Shown: positions 9,421 to 17,917 of the stretch, in pieces
Layout: each line of letters starts with the position of its first letter
Position numbering within the stretch: position 1 is the stretch's first letter
NCBI RefSeq assembly: GCF_013371465.1
Contig: NZ_JABWDU010000010.1
Coordinates: 124,001-188,000 of the forward strand
Reading direction: 5' to 3'
DNA length: 64,000 nt
Origin: Ensifer oleiphilus
GTDB taxonomy: Bacteria; Pseudomonadota; Alphaproteobacteria; Rhizobiales; Rhizobiaceae
Made by a program: the position numbers and the translations under genes
The notes under the pieces: generated by a model
What the model saw: the letters and a program-made list of their open reading frames with translations, nothing else
Told to the model about the DNA's origin: nothing
The model's database searches: none

Positions 9421-9441
9421 ATACTTCAATATTTGAAGTAT
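9421..9441. promoter_or_regulatory. Probable WggR operator before the leftward EPS block
   Basis: A perfect palindrome, ATACTTCAA-TAT-TTGAAGTAT, with 9-bp arms and a 3-bp spacer. It lies in the 192-bp gap between the GT4 gene (stop at 9457) and the first gene of the leftward block, 157 bp upstream of that gene's start. The core TACTTCAA-N3-TTGAAGTA is identical to the palindrome in front of wggR. This makes it a strong candidate target of the MarR-type regulator. The rest of the gap (9265-9420) is AT-rich and presumably holds the promoter. Confidence 0.8.
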
Positions 9442-9456
9442 TGACCGGTATTGCCG

Positions 9457-10683
9457 TTACGCCGCCGAACGACCTGTCATCGCCGCCATCAGCTCTCGCT
9501 GGCGCAGCAGGCAGTCCTCCAGGCGGAAGCGCCGCTCGACGGTTCTTCGCGCGGCCGCCCTCATGCTGATGGAGGCCTGTGGATTGCTCAGCGCTCCAAG
9601 CACTGCCTCGGCGAGGGCGTCGGCATCGAAGAAGGGCACAAGGATACCGTTGTGACCCGTACGGATCACTTCGCGAACCGGAGGCGTGTCGGAGCCAATG
9701 ATCAAGGCGCCGCAGGCCATGGCTTCCAGCACAGACCAGGAAAGCACGAAGGGATAGGTCATGTAGACATGTGCCGCCGAGACCTGGAAAAGCTGACGAA
9801 GGATGTGATGCGGAACAACGCCCGGAAAGATGATGTTGTCCGCCGGCACGTCGACGGAGGCGAGCAGATGGGATTTCCATGAGCCGCCGCCAGGAGGAGG
9901 AGGTCCGTAGCTGGTGCCCTCCCCTCCGACAAAGACGAAAATCGTATCGGGACGTTTGCGCACGATTTGAGCGGCAGCCTGCAGCGCCTGGGGAAAGCCA
10001 CGATAAGGTTCGAGATCGCGGGCGACAAAAGTGACGACCGGCGGATCGTTGGCCTTGAGCACGCGGCCGTCTGGGAGCCTGACCGAAGCCGCAGGGTTGG
10101 GACGAAACAGCGCCGTATCGATACCCTCGTGGCAGACGGCAATGCGCTCACGCGTATCGGCGGGATAGAGGCTTTTTTGCCATTCGGTCGGGCTGATGCC
10201 TCCATCCATTGATTCCAGCGACAGCAACTGTGCGACGTTGCGCAGCCGCAATCGCTTGCGCTCTTCGAGATCAGGCTGATCGTCGGCCGCAAAACCGATG
10301 TCGGCGCCGTGTGATCGATAGAAGAATTCGCAATATCCCAGGGCCGGAACGTGAGGCAGCGCATCCTTGACGAACATCATGCTGCCCCAACCGATGTGAC
10401 CGACGACAATGTCGGGCGTCATGTCCTGCCGCGTCATTGCGTCGAGCGTTTCGGCGACCCGGTGTCCGATCCGGGTGTGGTGATCCGGCACAGCCATGTG
10501 TCGAGCAATCGCTGCGGAAGCCCTAGGGCCAGGCTCGGCCCGGTGGCGAATGACGCGAACGGATGGGATCTTCTGATCCACGGTTTCGGTGATCAGGCTG
10601 ACGCTGTTGCCCGACCGAACCAGGTCAGCCGCCAACGCGGCGAACTGGCCGAAGCCGCGCCGATGAACAAATGCCACATGCAT
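9457..10683 (-). CDS. GT4 glycosyltransferase next to wggR
   Basis: A 408-residue GT-B glycosyltransferase. The N-terminal domain starts MHVAFVHRRGFGQFAAL. The C-terminal GT4 domain carries VTFVARDLEPYRGFPQALQAA, a FVFVGGEGTSYG strand-loop and the EX7E-like SWSVLEAMACGALIIGSDTPPVREVI near residue 335. A proline/glycine-rich loop (GPPPPGGGSW) near residue 260 is unusual. The start ATG is preceded only by a weak AGGTAGCGG element. It lies 48 bp downstream of the regulator gene on the same strand, the place of expC/wgcA in S. meliloti, so co-expression with the regulator is likely. It presumably adds a sugar to the EPS repeat unit. Confidence 0.85.
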   Translation of the reverse strand: MHVAFVHRRGFGQFAALAADLVRSGNSVSLITETVDQKIPSVRVIRHRAEPGPRASAAIARHMAVPDHHTRIGHRVAETLDAMTRQDMTPDIVVGHIGWGSMMFVKDALPHVPALGYCEFFYRSHGADIGFAADDQPDLEERKRLRLRNVAQLLSLESMDGGISPTEWQKSLYPADTRERIAVCHEGIDTALFRPNPAASVRLPDGRVLKANDPPVVTFVARDLEPYRGFPQALQAAAQIVRKRPDTIFVFVGGEGTSYGPPPPGGGSWKSHLLASVDVPADNIIFPGVVPHHILRQLFQVSAAHVYMTYPFVLSWSVLEAMACGALIIGSDTPPVREVIRTGHNGILVPFFDADALAEAVLGALSNPQASISMRAAARRTVERRFRLEDCLLRQRELMAAMTGRSAA

Positions 10684-10731
10684 GCTATCTAATCCGCTAC
10701 CTGAATGACGTGCACATTGGGTTCCGCCCGG

Positions 10732-11304
10732 TCACATGTCGTACCGTGACGCGCTGCCCCAGACGAGTTCGAGTTGATGCAGGGTCTGGAAGGCGGTCTC
10801 CAGGTTCTGACGATCCTGATGGCCGCGATTGAGTGCCCGCTCATAGGCCATCGCCGCGTCGCGCAAGTTCGCCCGAAGCATCCGGCCCTTTTCCGTCAGT
10901 TTGATGCGCGCCGAACGCTTGTCGCGCTGGGAGGCCACCCGGTCGATGTAGTCTCCATCTGCCAGCTGCTTCAGGTAGTACGACACGTTCGAGCCGACAT
11001 AGTGCCCGCGATCCAGCAACTCGGCGACCGAAAGCTCGGCATCGCCGATCGCCAGCAGGACCATGGCCTGAGCCGGTCCGATGTCGTCGACACGCAGCTT
11101 GGTCAGCTCGGCGCGAACCAAGCCGGAAAATCGCCTGCTCACTCGTTCCATCAAGCGCGCAAGCTCGAAATAGGTCAGCTGTCGGCAATCGCTCGCCGCG
11201 TCCGCTTGATCTTGGGCTCCTACCGCCGCCGATGCCTGGTCCTCCTGCTGGAGCAACGACACATCTTTGATCCCCGTGGACGGATAGAGTACTCTTTCAT
11301 TCAT
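10732..11304 (-). CDS. wggR: MarR-family EPS regulator, WggR/ExpG-like
   Basis: A winged-helix regulator. The start is placed at the second ATG, MNERVLYPS, because GGAGAG sits five bases before it; the first ATG at 11316 has no ribosome binding site. That gives 190 residues, or 194 from the upstream ATG. The MarR core runs from about residue 45 (LARLMERVSRRFSGLVRAEL) through the recognition helix and wing (LDRGHYVGSNVSYYLKQLADGDYIDRVASQRDKRS). In S. meliloti WggR (ExpG) activates galactoglucan genes; here it lies between blocks of the same type and an operator palindrome overlaps its own upstream region. Synteny and family together make this assignment good but not proven. Confidence 0.82.
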   Translation of the reverse strand: MNERVLYPSTGIKDVSLLQQEDQASAAVGAQDQADAASDCRQLTYFELARLMERVSRRFSGLVRAELTKLRVDDIGPAQAMVLLAIGDAELSVAELLDRGHYVGSNVSYYLKQLADGDYIDRVASQRDKRSARIKLTEKGRMLRANLRDAAMAYERALNRGHQDRQNLETAFQTLHQLELVWGSASRYDM

Positions 11305-11321
11305 CCAACTCTCCATTTCAA

Positions 11322-11348
11322 AATTTACTTCAAATCTTGAAGTAAATT
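11322..11348. promoter_or_regulatory. Probable WggR operator in the wggR-wgdA divergent region
   Basis: A perfect palindrome with 12-bp arms, AATTTACTTCAA (11322-11333) and TTGAAGTAAATT (11337-11348), around ATC. It begins 18 bases upstream of the preferred wggR start, so it could serve autoregulation. It ends about 150 bp upstream of the exporter gene on the other strand. It has the same core as the site at 9421-9441. Confidence 0.85.
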
Positions 11349-11442
11349 CAACTACTAAAACCCCCTCCCTGTGACCTTAAACTTGCATTACCTCTTACTT
11401 TCGTGCCACACATATCGAAGCAATACTATGCTTCACCCCAAA

Positions 11443-11475
11443 TTAAAGCCAGACGTCCTCCACGGATGGCTTTAA
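11443..11475 (+). repeat. Leader hairpin before the exporter gene
   Basis: The arms TTAAAGCCA (11443-11451) and TGGCTTTAA (11467-11475) are perfectly complementary around a 15-nt loop, in the 5' leader just ahead of the ABC exporter gene. It may fold in the mRNA near the ribosome binding site. It could also be chance in an AT-rich stretch. Confidence 0.4.
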
Positions 11476-11497
11476 CGTTAACTTCAGGCAACCGCCC

Positions 11498-13270
11498 ATG
11501 CGTGATACTGTTCGGAACGAGACGATAAGCAACGGTCAAATTTTAGGGGTTATGCGCCAGGACGAGATTATCAATCCAAGATTGCTAATATTGCAAGCCA
11601 AGCGTGTGTTTCTTTCCGTGTCACTTTACGCCGCATTGCTGAGTGTCTGCATAAGCCTGCTTCAGCTCACGATACCGCTGTTCATGCTGCAGATTCATGA
11701 CAGGGTTCTCAACAGTCAGAGCTTCGATACGCTGACGATGCTGACCCTGCTCGCGATCAGCGCGTTGGTCGTCTATGGTGTCCTCGATCTGATCCGGGCC
11801 CTTGCATTTCAAGCAATGGGCAGCGCCATCGTGCGAAGGCTGAACGCCCCTGTTCTGGCATCGGCGGTCCAAGCCTCCGTGAATCAAGGGCTTTCGCGCG
11901 CGGCACAGTCCCTTCGCGACCTGTCGGAATTGCGTGGTTTTCTCACATCGTCAGCTGTGGTCGCGCCGCTCGACGCCGCCTGGTCGCCGATTTTTCTGGG
12001 GGCGCTGTTCCTGCTTCATCCACTGTTCGGGCTCGTTGGGGTTGTGTCAGTGGCGGTGCTCATATGTTGCGGGCTGGTTAATGACATGCTAACGCGCCAA
12101 CTGACCAAGGAAGCCAACCAGGCGAATGTCGAAGCGGTTTCCAAGATCGCCGGCTCGCTCAGGCATGCCGAGGCGATCGAAGCGATGGGCATGCTGCCCG
12201 CACTTGCCAGGCGCTGGCGAACGCTGCAAATCCACGCGCTGGGTGCGCTCGAAGCCGGCGGAAGCAGAAGCAAGGCGATGACGTCGCTGACGCGCAGCCT
12301 GCGGTACTCGATCCAGGTCATCACGCTTGCAACAGGTGCGCTGCTGGTGCTTGATCAGGCGATCACCCCTGGCGCGATGATGGCTTCGAGCATCCTCGTC
12401 GGTCGGCTGCTCATACCCTTCGACACGATTATCGAAAACTGGCGCCAATGGGTGCTCGCCGTGGCCGGCTGGCGACGGATCGAGGCGGCGATCGGCGAAG
12501 ACCTGGCGATCCGCCAGACGACGCCGACGCCCCATTCGGCCGGCGACATGATTGTGGATAAACTCGTCTACGCCGTCCCGGGCGTCGAGGTGCCGATCAT
12601 CAAGGGCGTCTCCTTCTCGCTTTCCCCCGGCGAGGTGCTGGGCGTGGTCGGCCCGTCGGCCGCCGGAAAGTCGACGCTTGCCCGGCTGCTGGTCGGCATC
12701 TTAAGGCCGACGTCGGGGGGTGTCTTTCTCGACGGCCACAATACCTATCTGTGGGAGCGCGGGTCTTTCGGCGAGAAGGTCGGCTATCTGCCGCAATCGG
12801 TGTCTCTGCTGGAGGGCACGATCCGCGAAAACATCGCCAGAATGGACGATGGCGATCCTCACAAGGTCATCGAAGCGGCACGACTGGCGGAAGTCCACGA
12901 GATGATCGGTCGCCTGCCCCTCGGTTACGACACACCGGTCGGCGATGGTCACCTCACACTTTCCGGTGGACAGAGACAGCGCATTGCACTGGCGCGCTGC
13001 CTCTATAATCGCCCGCGTCTCGTCGTTCTCGACGAGCCGAATGCTAATCTCGATTCGCTGGGCGAGCGTGCTTTGGTTCGGGCGATCCAGCGCATGCGCG
13101 ACCAGGGCGCCATCGTCATCATGATCGCCCATCGGCCATCGATCATGCAGGTCGCCGACAAGCTGCTCGTCCTTGAAAATGGCCGTATCAGTCAGTTCGG
13201 ACCGCGAACGGACATCTTGACCGCCGTGCCAGCGCCTGGCGAAACCTTGCGCGAGGTTGCTTCCGCATGA
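11498..13270 (+). CDS. wgdA: Type I secretion ABC exporter (permease/ATPase)
   Basis: A 590-residue half-transporter of the HlyB/PrtD type. The N-terminal half has membrane helices, starting with VFLSVSLYAALLSVCISLLQLTIPLFMLQI near residue 30. The C-terminal ATPase has a Walker A GPSAAGKST (about residue 388), the signature LSGGQRQRIALARC (about 487) and a Walker B VVLDEPNANLD (about 508). It exports substrates with C-terminal signals together with the membrane fusion protein encoded next (overlap ATGA) and a TolC-like channel not present here. The RTX protein encoded after them is the obvious cargo. In S. meliloti the matching genes are expD1/expD2. An alternative start at 11552 has AGGGG close by. 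Confidence 0.87.
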   Translation: MRDTVRNETISNGQILGVMRQDEIINPRLLILQAKRVFLSVSLYAALLSVCISLLQLTIPLFMLQIHDRVLNSQSFDTLTMLTLLAISALVVYGVLDLIRALAFQAMGSAIVRRLNAPVLASAVQASVNQGLSRAAQSLRDLSELRGFLTSSAVVAPLDAAWSPIFLGALFLLHPLFGLVGVVSVAVLICCGLVNDMLTRQLTKEANQANVEAVSKIAGSLRHAEAIEAMGMLPALARRWRTLQIHALGALEAGGSRSKAMTSLTRSLRYSIQVITLATGALLVLDQAITPGAMMASSILVGRLLIPFDTIIENWRQWVLAVAGWRRIEAAIGEDLAIRQTTPTPHSAGDMIVDKLVYAVPGVEVPIIKGVSFSLSPGEVLGVVGPSAAGKSTLARLLVGILRPTSGGVFLDGHNTYLWERGSFGEKVGYLPQSVSLLEGTIRENIARMDDGDPHKVIEAARLAEVHEMIGRLPLGYDTPVGDGHLTLSGGQRQRIALARCLYNRPRLVVLDEPNANLDSLGERALVRAIQRMRDQGAIVIMIAHRPSIMQVADKLLVLENGRISQFGPRTDILTAVPAPGETLREVASA

Positions 13271-14667
13271 CCGAGAAAAACACGCTTCCGCTCCGTTCGC
13301 AGCCATCCGGGCTCGATCTCCGCTCTCCGGTAAAGTTAACCACCCGACCGGCGCCGACCCCATCCGAGGTCGACGAGGCGTATGCCGATCGCGCGCTTCG
13401 CCGCCTGATGGTTGCGGGGTTTGCAACGATTTTCGTATCCTTCGGCGGCTTCTTCACCTGGGCGGTATCGACAGAACTAAGCAGCGCGACGGTTGCCAAC
13501 GGCAGCGTCATCGTCGATTCCAAGCGCAAGACGATCAGTCACTTCGAAGGCGGCGTCATGGGACGCCTGATGGTTCAGGAGGGCGAACAGGTCGCCGTGG
13601 GACAGCCGCTCATCTTGCTTGAAGACACCCGGGCGCGCTCCAACCTGAATGCACTCAACAGCCGTCGTATCGGCCTGATTGCAAGGCTCGCCAGGCTCAA
13701 GGCAGAGCAGGACGGCGCGGCAACGATCACCTTCCCGCAGAGTTTCGGCGATGCAGGCGGGGTCGCCGTGGATGAAGCGATCAAGGCGGAGAATGTCTTC
13801 TTCGACAAGCGGCACGAGGCCAAGTCCGGACGTGTCGACGTGCAGGCGAAAACGATCGAGGAATATGGCGAACAGACAAAATCGCTGTTCACCCAGGTCG
13901 AAGCGACCGATCGTCAGATCGCCCTCATCACTGAACAGCGCACGGCGATCGCCACGCTGGTCGAGAAAGGCTTCGTGCAACGCGCCAAGCTCATAGAGGT
14001 CGACACGCGGCTGAGCGAGCTCGCCCGAACACGCGGCGAACTGGCAGGCGACAAGGCGCGGGCGGAGAAGGCAAAGGCCGGCGCCCAGCTTGCCCTCATT
14101 GGTATCGATAGTGAGTTTCAATCGACGATTGCCGGAGAGATCACGACGGCGCGCATCGACCTGACGGACGTCGAAGAACAGATCATCGCTGCAAAGGATG
14201 TGCTGCGGCGCATGGAGATCCGCTCTCCGCAAGCGGGCGTGGTCAGCAATATCTGGCTGCGCACCCCTGGAAGCGCTGTTACGCCCGGCCAGCCGCTCCT
14301 GGAAATTGTCCCGGAAGACGAACCACTGGTCGTCGAATTGCGGGTGAACCCGCGGGACATCGACAGCATAGCGGTGGGCTCGCCGACGCAGATCAGGCTG
14401 ACCGCCTACAATCAGCGCTCACGCCTGCCGTTCAATGGCGAGGTGACCTATGTTGCCGCGGACCAGTCGGTCGACGAGAAGTCGGGCGTCTCCTATTTCA
14501 CCGCGCGCGCCAAGATCGATGCGACATCCCTTGCCGCAGATCCCGATGTACGACTTTATCCTGGCATGCCGGCGGAGGTGCTGATCGTGCACAAGGCGCG
14601 CCGTGCCATCGACTACCTCGTCTCTCCGCTGACAGAGAGCTTCAATCGCGCCTTCAGGGAAGATTGA
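13267..14667 (+). CDS. wgdB: HlyD-family membrane fusion protein
   Basis: A 466-residue periplasmic adaptor. A cytoplasmic N-terminus of about 45 residues is followed by one membrane helix (VAGFATIFVSFGGFFTWAVSTEL). Next come a lipoyl-like segment (VANGSVIVDSKRKTISHFEGGVMGRLMV), a long alpha-hairpin region (about 120-290) and a C-terminal beta-barrel (TPGQPLLEIVPEDEPLVVELRV). It bridges the ABC exporter to an outer-membrane channel. Its start codon overlaps the exporter stop, so the two are translationally coupled. Confidence 0.88.
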   Translation: MTEKNTLPLRSQPSGLDLRSPVKLTTRPAPTPSEVDEAYADRALRRLMVAGFATIFVSFGGFFTWAVSTELSSATVANGSVIVDSKRKTISHFEGGVMGRLMVQEGEQVAVGQPLILLEDTRARSNLNALNSRRIGLIARLARLKAEQDGAATITFPQSFGDAGGVAVDEAIKAENVFFDKRHEAKSGRVDVQAKTIEEYGEQTKSLFTQVEATDRQIALITEQRTAIATLVEKGFVQRAKLIEVDTRLSELARTRGELAGDKARAEKAKAGAQLALIGIDSEFQSTIAGEITTARIDLTDVEEQIIAAKDVLRRMEIRSPQAGVVSNIWLRTPGSAVTPGQPLLEIVPEDEPLVVELRVNPRDIDSIAVGSPTQIRLTAYNQRSRLPFNGEVTYVAADQSVDEKSGVSYFTARAKIDATSLAADPDVRLYPGMPAEVLIVHKARRAIDYLVSPLTESFNRAFRED

Positions 14668-14700
14668 ATTACGCCCGCGACGACGAAGGATGCGGTAAAA

Positions 14701-14719
14701 TGCTACAAATTTTGAACTA
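14701..14719. promoter_or_regulatory. Degenerate WggR-like operator before wgeA
   Basis: TGCTACAA-ATT-TTGAACTA matches the palindrome core found at 9421 and 11322 in 13 of 16 half-site positions with the same 3-bp spacer. It lies about 215 bp upstream of the RTX gene, in a 267-bp AT-rich gap that otherwise shows no gene. As in S. meliloti, where the expE1 promoter is regulated, this would be the third control point of the cluster. It is weaker than the other two sites. Confidence 0.6.
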
Positions 14720-14934
14720 GTTTTTCTGTAAAATACCGACGTAGTTCACGCAAAATAAGTATACATTTACTCACGCACCAAATACCCATAAATAGTGACA
14801 ACAACAACGTGAATATTTCACGATTTAATCATGGAATCTCGGTTGAAATATACTGCAGGCCGATGCACACTCCCGACGCATCAACATCGACCCGGTCGGT
14901 GGAAATGCGATTTATCCACCAAGAGGAGAGGCAG

Positions 14935-15594
14935 ATGGCCACACTAGAAGGCGGCGCATACGACGACGCGCTGTTCGGCTCTCGCTTCAACGATTTCATC
15001 CACGCCCGAGCGGGTGATGATTTCGTGAGCGGCGGCAACGGACATGACATCATTTTCGGTGACGAAGGTGACGACCAGCTATTCGGCGGAAACGGCAACG
15101 ATTCGCTGTTTGGCGGCGAAGGCGACGACGTTCTCTATGGCGAGAACGGCAACGACATCCTGACCGGCGGTTGGGGTGACGATCTCCTGTTCGGCGGTAA
15201 CGGCAGCGACATTCTGCTCGGCGGCCAGGGCAACGACTTCCTGTCCGGCGGCAAAGGCAGCGACACGCTGTTCGGCGGTGATGGCAACGATATCCTCAAC
15301 GGCGGCGCTGGTGATGACCTCCTGGTCGGTGGAGCCGGCAACGACGTCTTCGTCTTCGACGGCGGCGGCGGCAACGACGTCATTCTCGACTTCACACCCG
15401 GCGAAGATCTGCTGCAGATCTCCAAGGGCATCAACGGTCTCGACATCACCTCGCCTGACGACCTCGCCTCGCGCATCACCCAGGTCGGCGGCAATGTCAT
15501 CATCGACCTCGGCCATGGCGATTCACTGACCCTGGTCAATGTCGACATCGACGACATTCACGCAAATCCCGAGAACTATTTCACGGTTCACTAA
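14935..15594 (+). CDS. wgeA: Secreted RTX calcium-binding protein, WgeA/ExpE1-like
   Basis: A 219-residue protein made almost entirely of RTX nonapeptides (GGxGxDxLx type) from about residue 27 to 140, for example GGNGNDSLFGGEGDDVLYG. A non-repeat C-terminal part of about 80 residues should carry the type I secretion signal. There is no N-terminal signal peptide. The start MATLEGGAYDD has AGGAGAGG upstream; the frame is open 42 codons earlier without a comparable site. Such repeats bind Ca2+ and fold outside the cell. S. meliloti ExpE1 is an RTX-type secreted protein of the galactoglucan cluster. It is probably exported by the upstream ABC/HlyD pair. Confidence 0.88.
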   Translation: MATLEGGAYDDALFGSRFNDFIHARAGDDFVSGGNGHDIIFGDEGDDQLFGGNGNDSLFGGEGDDVLYGENGNDILTGGWGDDLLFGGNGSDILLGGQGNDFLSGGKGSDTLFGGDGNDILNGGAGDDLLVGGAGNDVFVFDGGGGNDVILDFTPGEDLLQISKGINGLDITSPDDLASRITQVGGNVIIDLGHGDSLTLVNVDIDDIHANPENYFTVH

Positions 15595-15655
15595 GCGTGG
15601 ACAAGGCGTGCCCTGCATTCCTCCCGCAGGGCGCGCACTCCAAGAGGGATCGAAT

Positions 15656-17917
15656 TTGCCGTTCAGCGACATCAAGCAGCCGAGTGCCGATTACCCGCGC
15701 GCAAAGACGTTCCGTCTGGGATCGGACCTGGCGGTTCTGATCTGGGATCTGCCGCCGGTATCGGTATCGCCAACCCAGACGCGGCCGGTGCTGACGATGG
15801 CAAAACCGTCCGTCCCGCTTGTCAGCGTCACGCTGTCACTCGCCGACGGACAGCAGCGAACGCTATGGGCCATGCGCACGGCAAGGGTGCCGATGCCGGC
15901 CGTCATTGCCACCGAACGCGGCGATAGCGTGGCTCCTGTCAACATCGAGCCGGCAAGCAACCTGCCTCCCCTCGACATGGAGCAGCTGTTTCTGGAGCTT
16001 GCACCGGAAGCGCGCATCCGGTTTCTCAACATCTTGCTGACGACCTGGCGAAGCGCATTCAAAGTTGCCGGAGATCCCTATTTCTGTCTGATCGTCGAAG
16101 ACGCTCTCAATGCGTTGGCACCATTGCCTCGGCCGGCGCGCATAACCTGCGAACTTGGCCGCGGACGGTACTTGATCGAGACGACGATCAATGTGGAGTT
16201 TGACGACAAGCTTTCAATCTACGTCGCCGCTTCGGAAAGTGTCAGCCAGTTGCGACCCAAGGCCATCGTCCGGCGCCGCACGCGGGGAGCCTGGCAGACC
16301 TGCCACTTCATCGCCGAGATGCCGAACCTCAGCCCCCCTCTTAAGCTCGTGCTGTTCAGCAAGAACGGCGCCGCCATCAGGCAGCTTTCGGAGCGTGAAG
16401 CGCAATGTCCGAGCCTGACGCGTTGGTGGGCAGACAACCGCGAGGCAGTCGAACTACGCGAGCTGCTCGTTCAGCACCTTGCAACCTGGCCGAACGGCGG
16501 ACCGGCCACCGCGATCGACCTGCAGATCCGCGCGCCCCTCAAAGAACGTCACGTCCAGAGAGCGGCACAACAGCCTTCCGGGCAAGTCGATCTGGCGCTC
16601 GCACTTTCGGACAGCCTGCTCGTCGGCGGCTGGTATCACGATCCGTCCTCCATGCTCGCCGGCATCGACTATCTGCAGGCGGATGGGAAAGCCGTGCCGC
16701 TCGACGGTAACATCTACGAATTTCCCGGATGGGCGCAGACGCAGGCAGACAAGTCGAAGACCGATGTGACAGGCTTCGTCGCCCGCCTCCCGCTTGATCA
16801 GCCGCTCGGCCCTCTGCTGCAGCCGCGGTTTCAGATGCGGTTCGCATCAGGGGCGGTGAAGCCCCTGATCCCGCCGCCGCAGCCCTTCGAACCGGCACTG
16901 CAGCGAAACCAGATCCTGCGCGCAGTGCCGCCGCAGCACGCGATTGACGATGCCTTTCGCACCATCCTCGCGCCGGCGCTCCGGGAAGTGGAGCAGCGTC
17001 TCGGAAAGACGGTCGAGGTGAAGCGGACGCGAGACTACGGCCTGCCGCAGCAGGCGCCGCTCGTTTCCATCGTCATCCCGCTGTACAAGGTCCTCGATTT
17101 TCTCCGTTTCCAGTTGTCGGGCATGGCTACCGATCCCTGGCTGATGGAAAATGCCGAACTGGTCTTCGTGCTCGATTCCCCGGAGATCCAGGACGAAACC
17201 GAGCATCTGCTCGGCGGGCTGCACCTCTTGCATGGCTTTCCCATGCGCCTCGTGGTGATGAACCGGAACGGCGGTTACGCGCGAGCCTGCAACACCGGCG
17301 CGCGCATGGCGCGCGGCTCCATGCTTGTCATGCTCAATTCCGATGTCGTCCCTTGCGATCCAGGCTGGGTGCAGACCCTGATAGCGCCGATCATGAGCGG
17401 AAATTTCGGCGCCGTCGGCCCAAGGCTGATCTTCGAAGACAGGTCTCTGCAGCATGCAGGCCTCTATTTCGGCCGCGACCAGCGCGGGATCTGGCTGAAC
17501 CACCACTTCCATAAGGGCATGCCCAGCAACTACGTTCCGGCACAACTGGCTCGAACCGTTCCGGGCGTGACCGGTGCCTGCCTCGTCACATCGAGGGACA
17601 TCTACGACAGCGTCGGCGGCTTCACCGAGGACTATATCATTGGCGACTATGAAGACAGCGACCTGTGCCTGAAGATCCGCCGCGCCGGCTTCGAGATCGG
17701 CTACGAGCCGTCGGCGTGTCTCTATCATTTCGAGCGCCAGTCGATCCGGCGCAGCCAGGACTATATGCGCGGCGTCGCCAGCCAATACAACTCCTGGCTC
17801 CACACCCAGCGCTGGGACGACGACATCGCCGCGCTGATGGCGCGCGATAATCGTTCGCCAGGCTCACCCCAGTCCGCATCCCCCGATGACCGCACACTTG
17901 AATGGACGAATGCATGA
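15656..17917 (+). CDS. wgeB: Large GT2 glycosyltransferase, WgeB/ExpE2-like
   Basis: A 753-residue protein. The start is taken as TTG with AGAGGGA upstream, because the earlier in-frame ATG at 15539 lies inside wgeA. The first 430 residues have no recognised domain. The C-terminal third is a GT2 domain: PLVSIVIPLYKVLDFLRF near residue 465, NGGYARACNTGARMARG, the DxD-equivalent NSDVVP near 562, and the acceptor-site EDYIIGDYEDSDLCLKIRRAG near 660. The long N-terminal part is shared by position and size with the second gene of the S. meliloti expE operon. It probably polymerises or transfers a sugar of the EPS backbone. Confidence 0.8.
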   Translation: MPFSDIKQPSADYPRAKTFRLGSDLAVLIWDLPPVSVSPTQTRPVLTMAKPSVPLVSVTLSLADGQQRTLWAMRTARVPMPAVIATERGDSVAPVNIEPASNLPPLDMEQLFLELAPEARIRFLNILLTTWRSAFKVAGDPYFCLIVEDALNALAPLPRPARITCELGRGRYLIETTINVEFDDKLSIYVAASESVSQLRPKAIVRRRTRGAWQTCHFIAEMPNLSPPLKLVLFSKNGAAIRQLSEREAQCPSLTRWWADNREAVELRELLVQHLATWPNGGPATAIDLQIRAPLKERHVQRAAQQPSGQVDLALALSDSLLVGGWYHDPSSMLAGIDYLQADGKAVPLDGNIYEFPGWAQTQADKSKTDVTGFVARLPLDQPLGPLLQPRFQMRFASGAVKPLIPPPQPFEPALQRNQILRAVPPQHAIDDAFRTILAPALREVEQRLGKTVEVKRTRDYGLPQQAPLVSIVIPLYKVLDFLRFQLSGMATDPWLMENAELVFVLDSPEIQDETEHLLGGLHLLHGFPMRLVVMNRNGGYARACNTGARMARGSMLVMLNSDVVPCDPGWVQTLIAPIMSGNFGAVGPRLIFEDRSLQHAGLYFGRDQRGIWLNHHFHKGMPSNYVPAQLARTVPGVTGACLVTSRDIYDSVGGFTEDYIIGDYEDSDLCLKIRRAGFEIGYEPSACLYHFERQSIRRSQDYMRGVASQYNSWLHTQRWDDDIAALMARDNRSPGSPQSASPDDRTLEWTNA

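Noticed and set aside
11417-11434. GAAGCA-N6-TGCTTC as a fourth WggR-like site
   Set aside because: It does not share the TACTTCAA core or the 3-bp spacer.
14740-14934. A-T rich stretch as a possible separate small gene before wgeA
   Set aside because: The frame from 14809 joins wgeA but lacks a ribosome binding site, while AGGAGAGG supports the later start; it is a leader.
15079-15557. Long minus-strand open frames inside the RTX gene
   Set aside because: They mirror the GGxGxD repeats of wgeA; composition is a low-complexity shadow and no ribosome binding site was seen.
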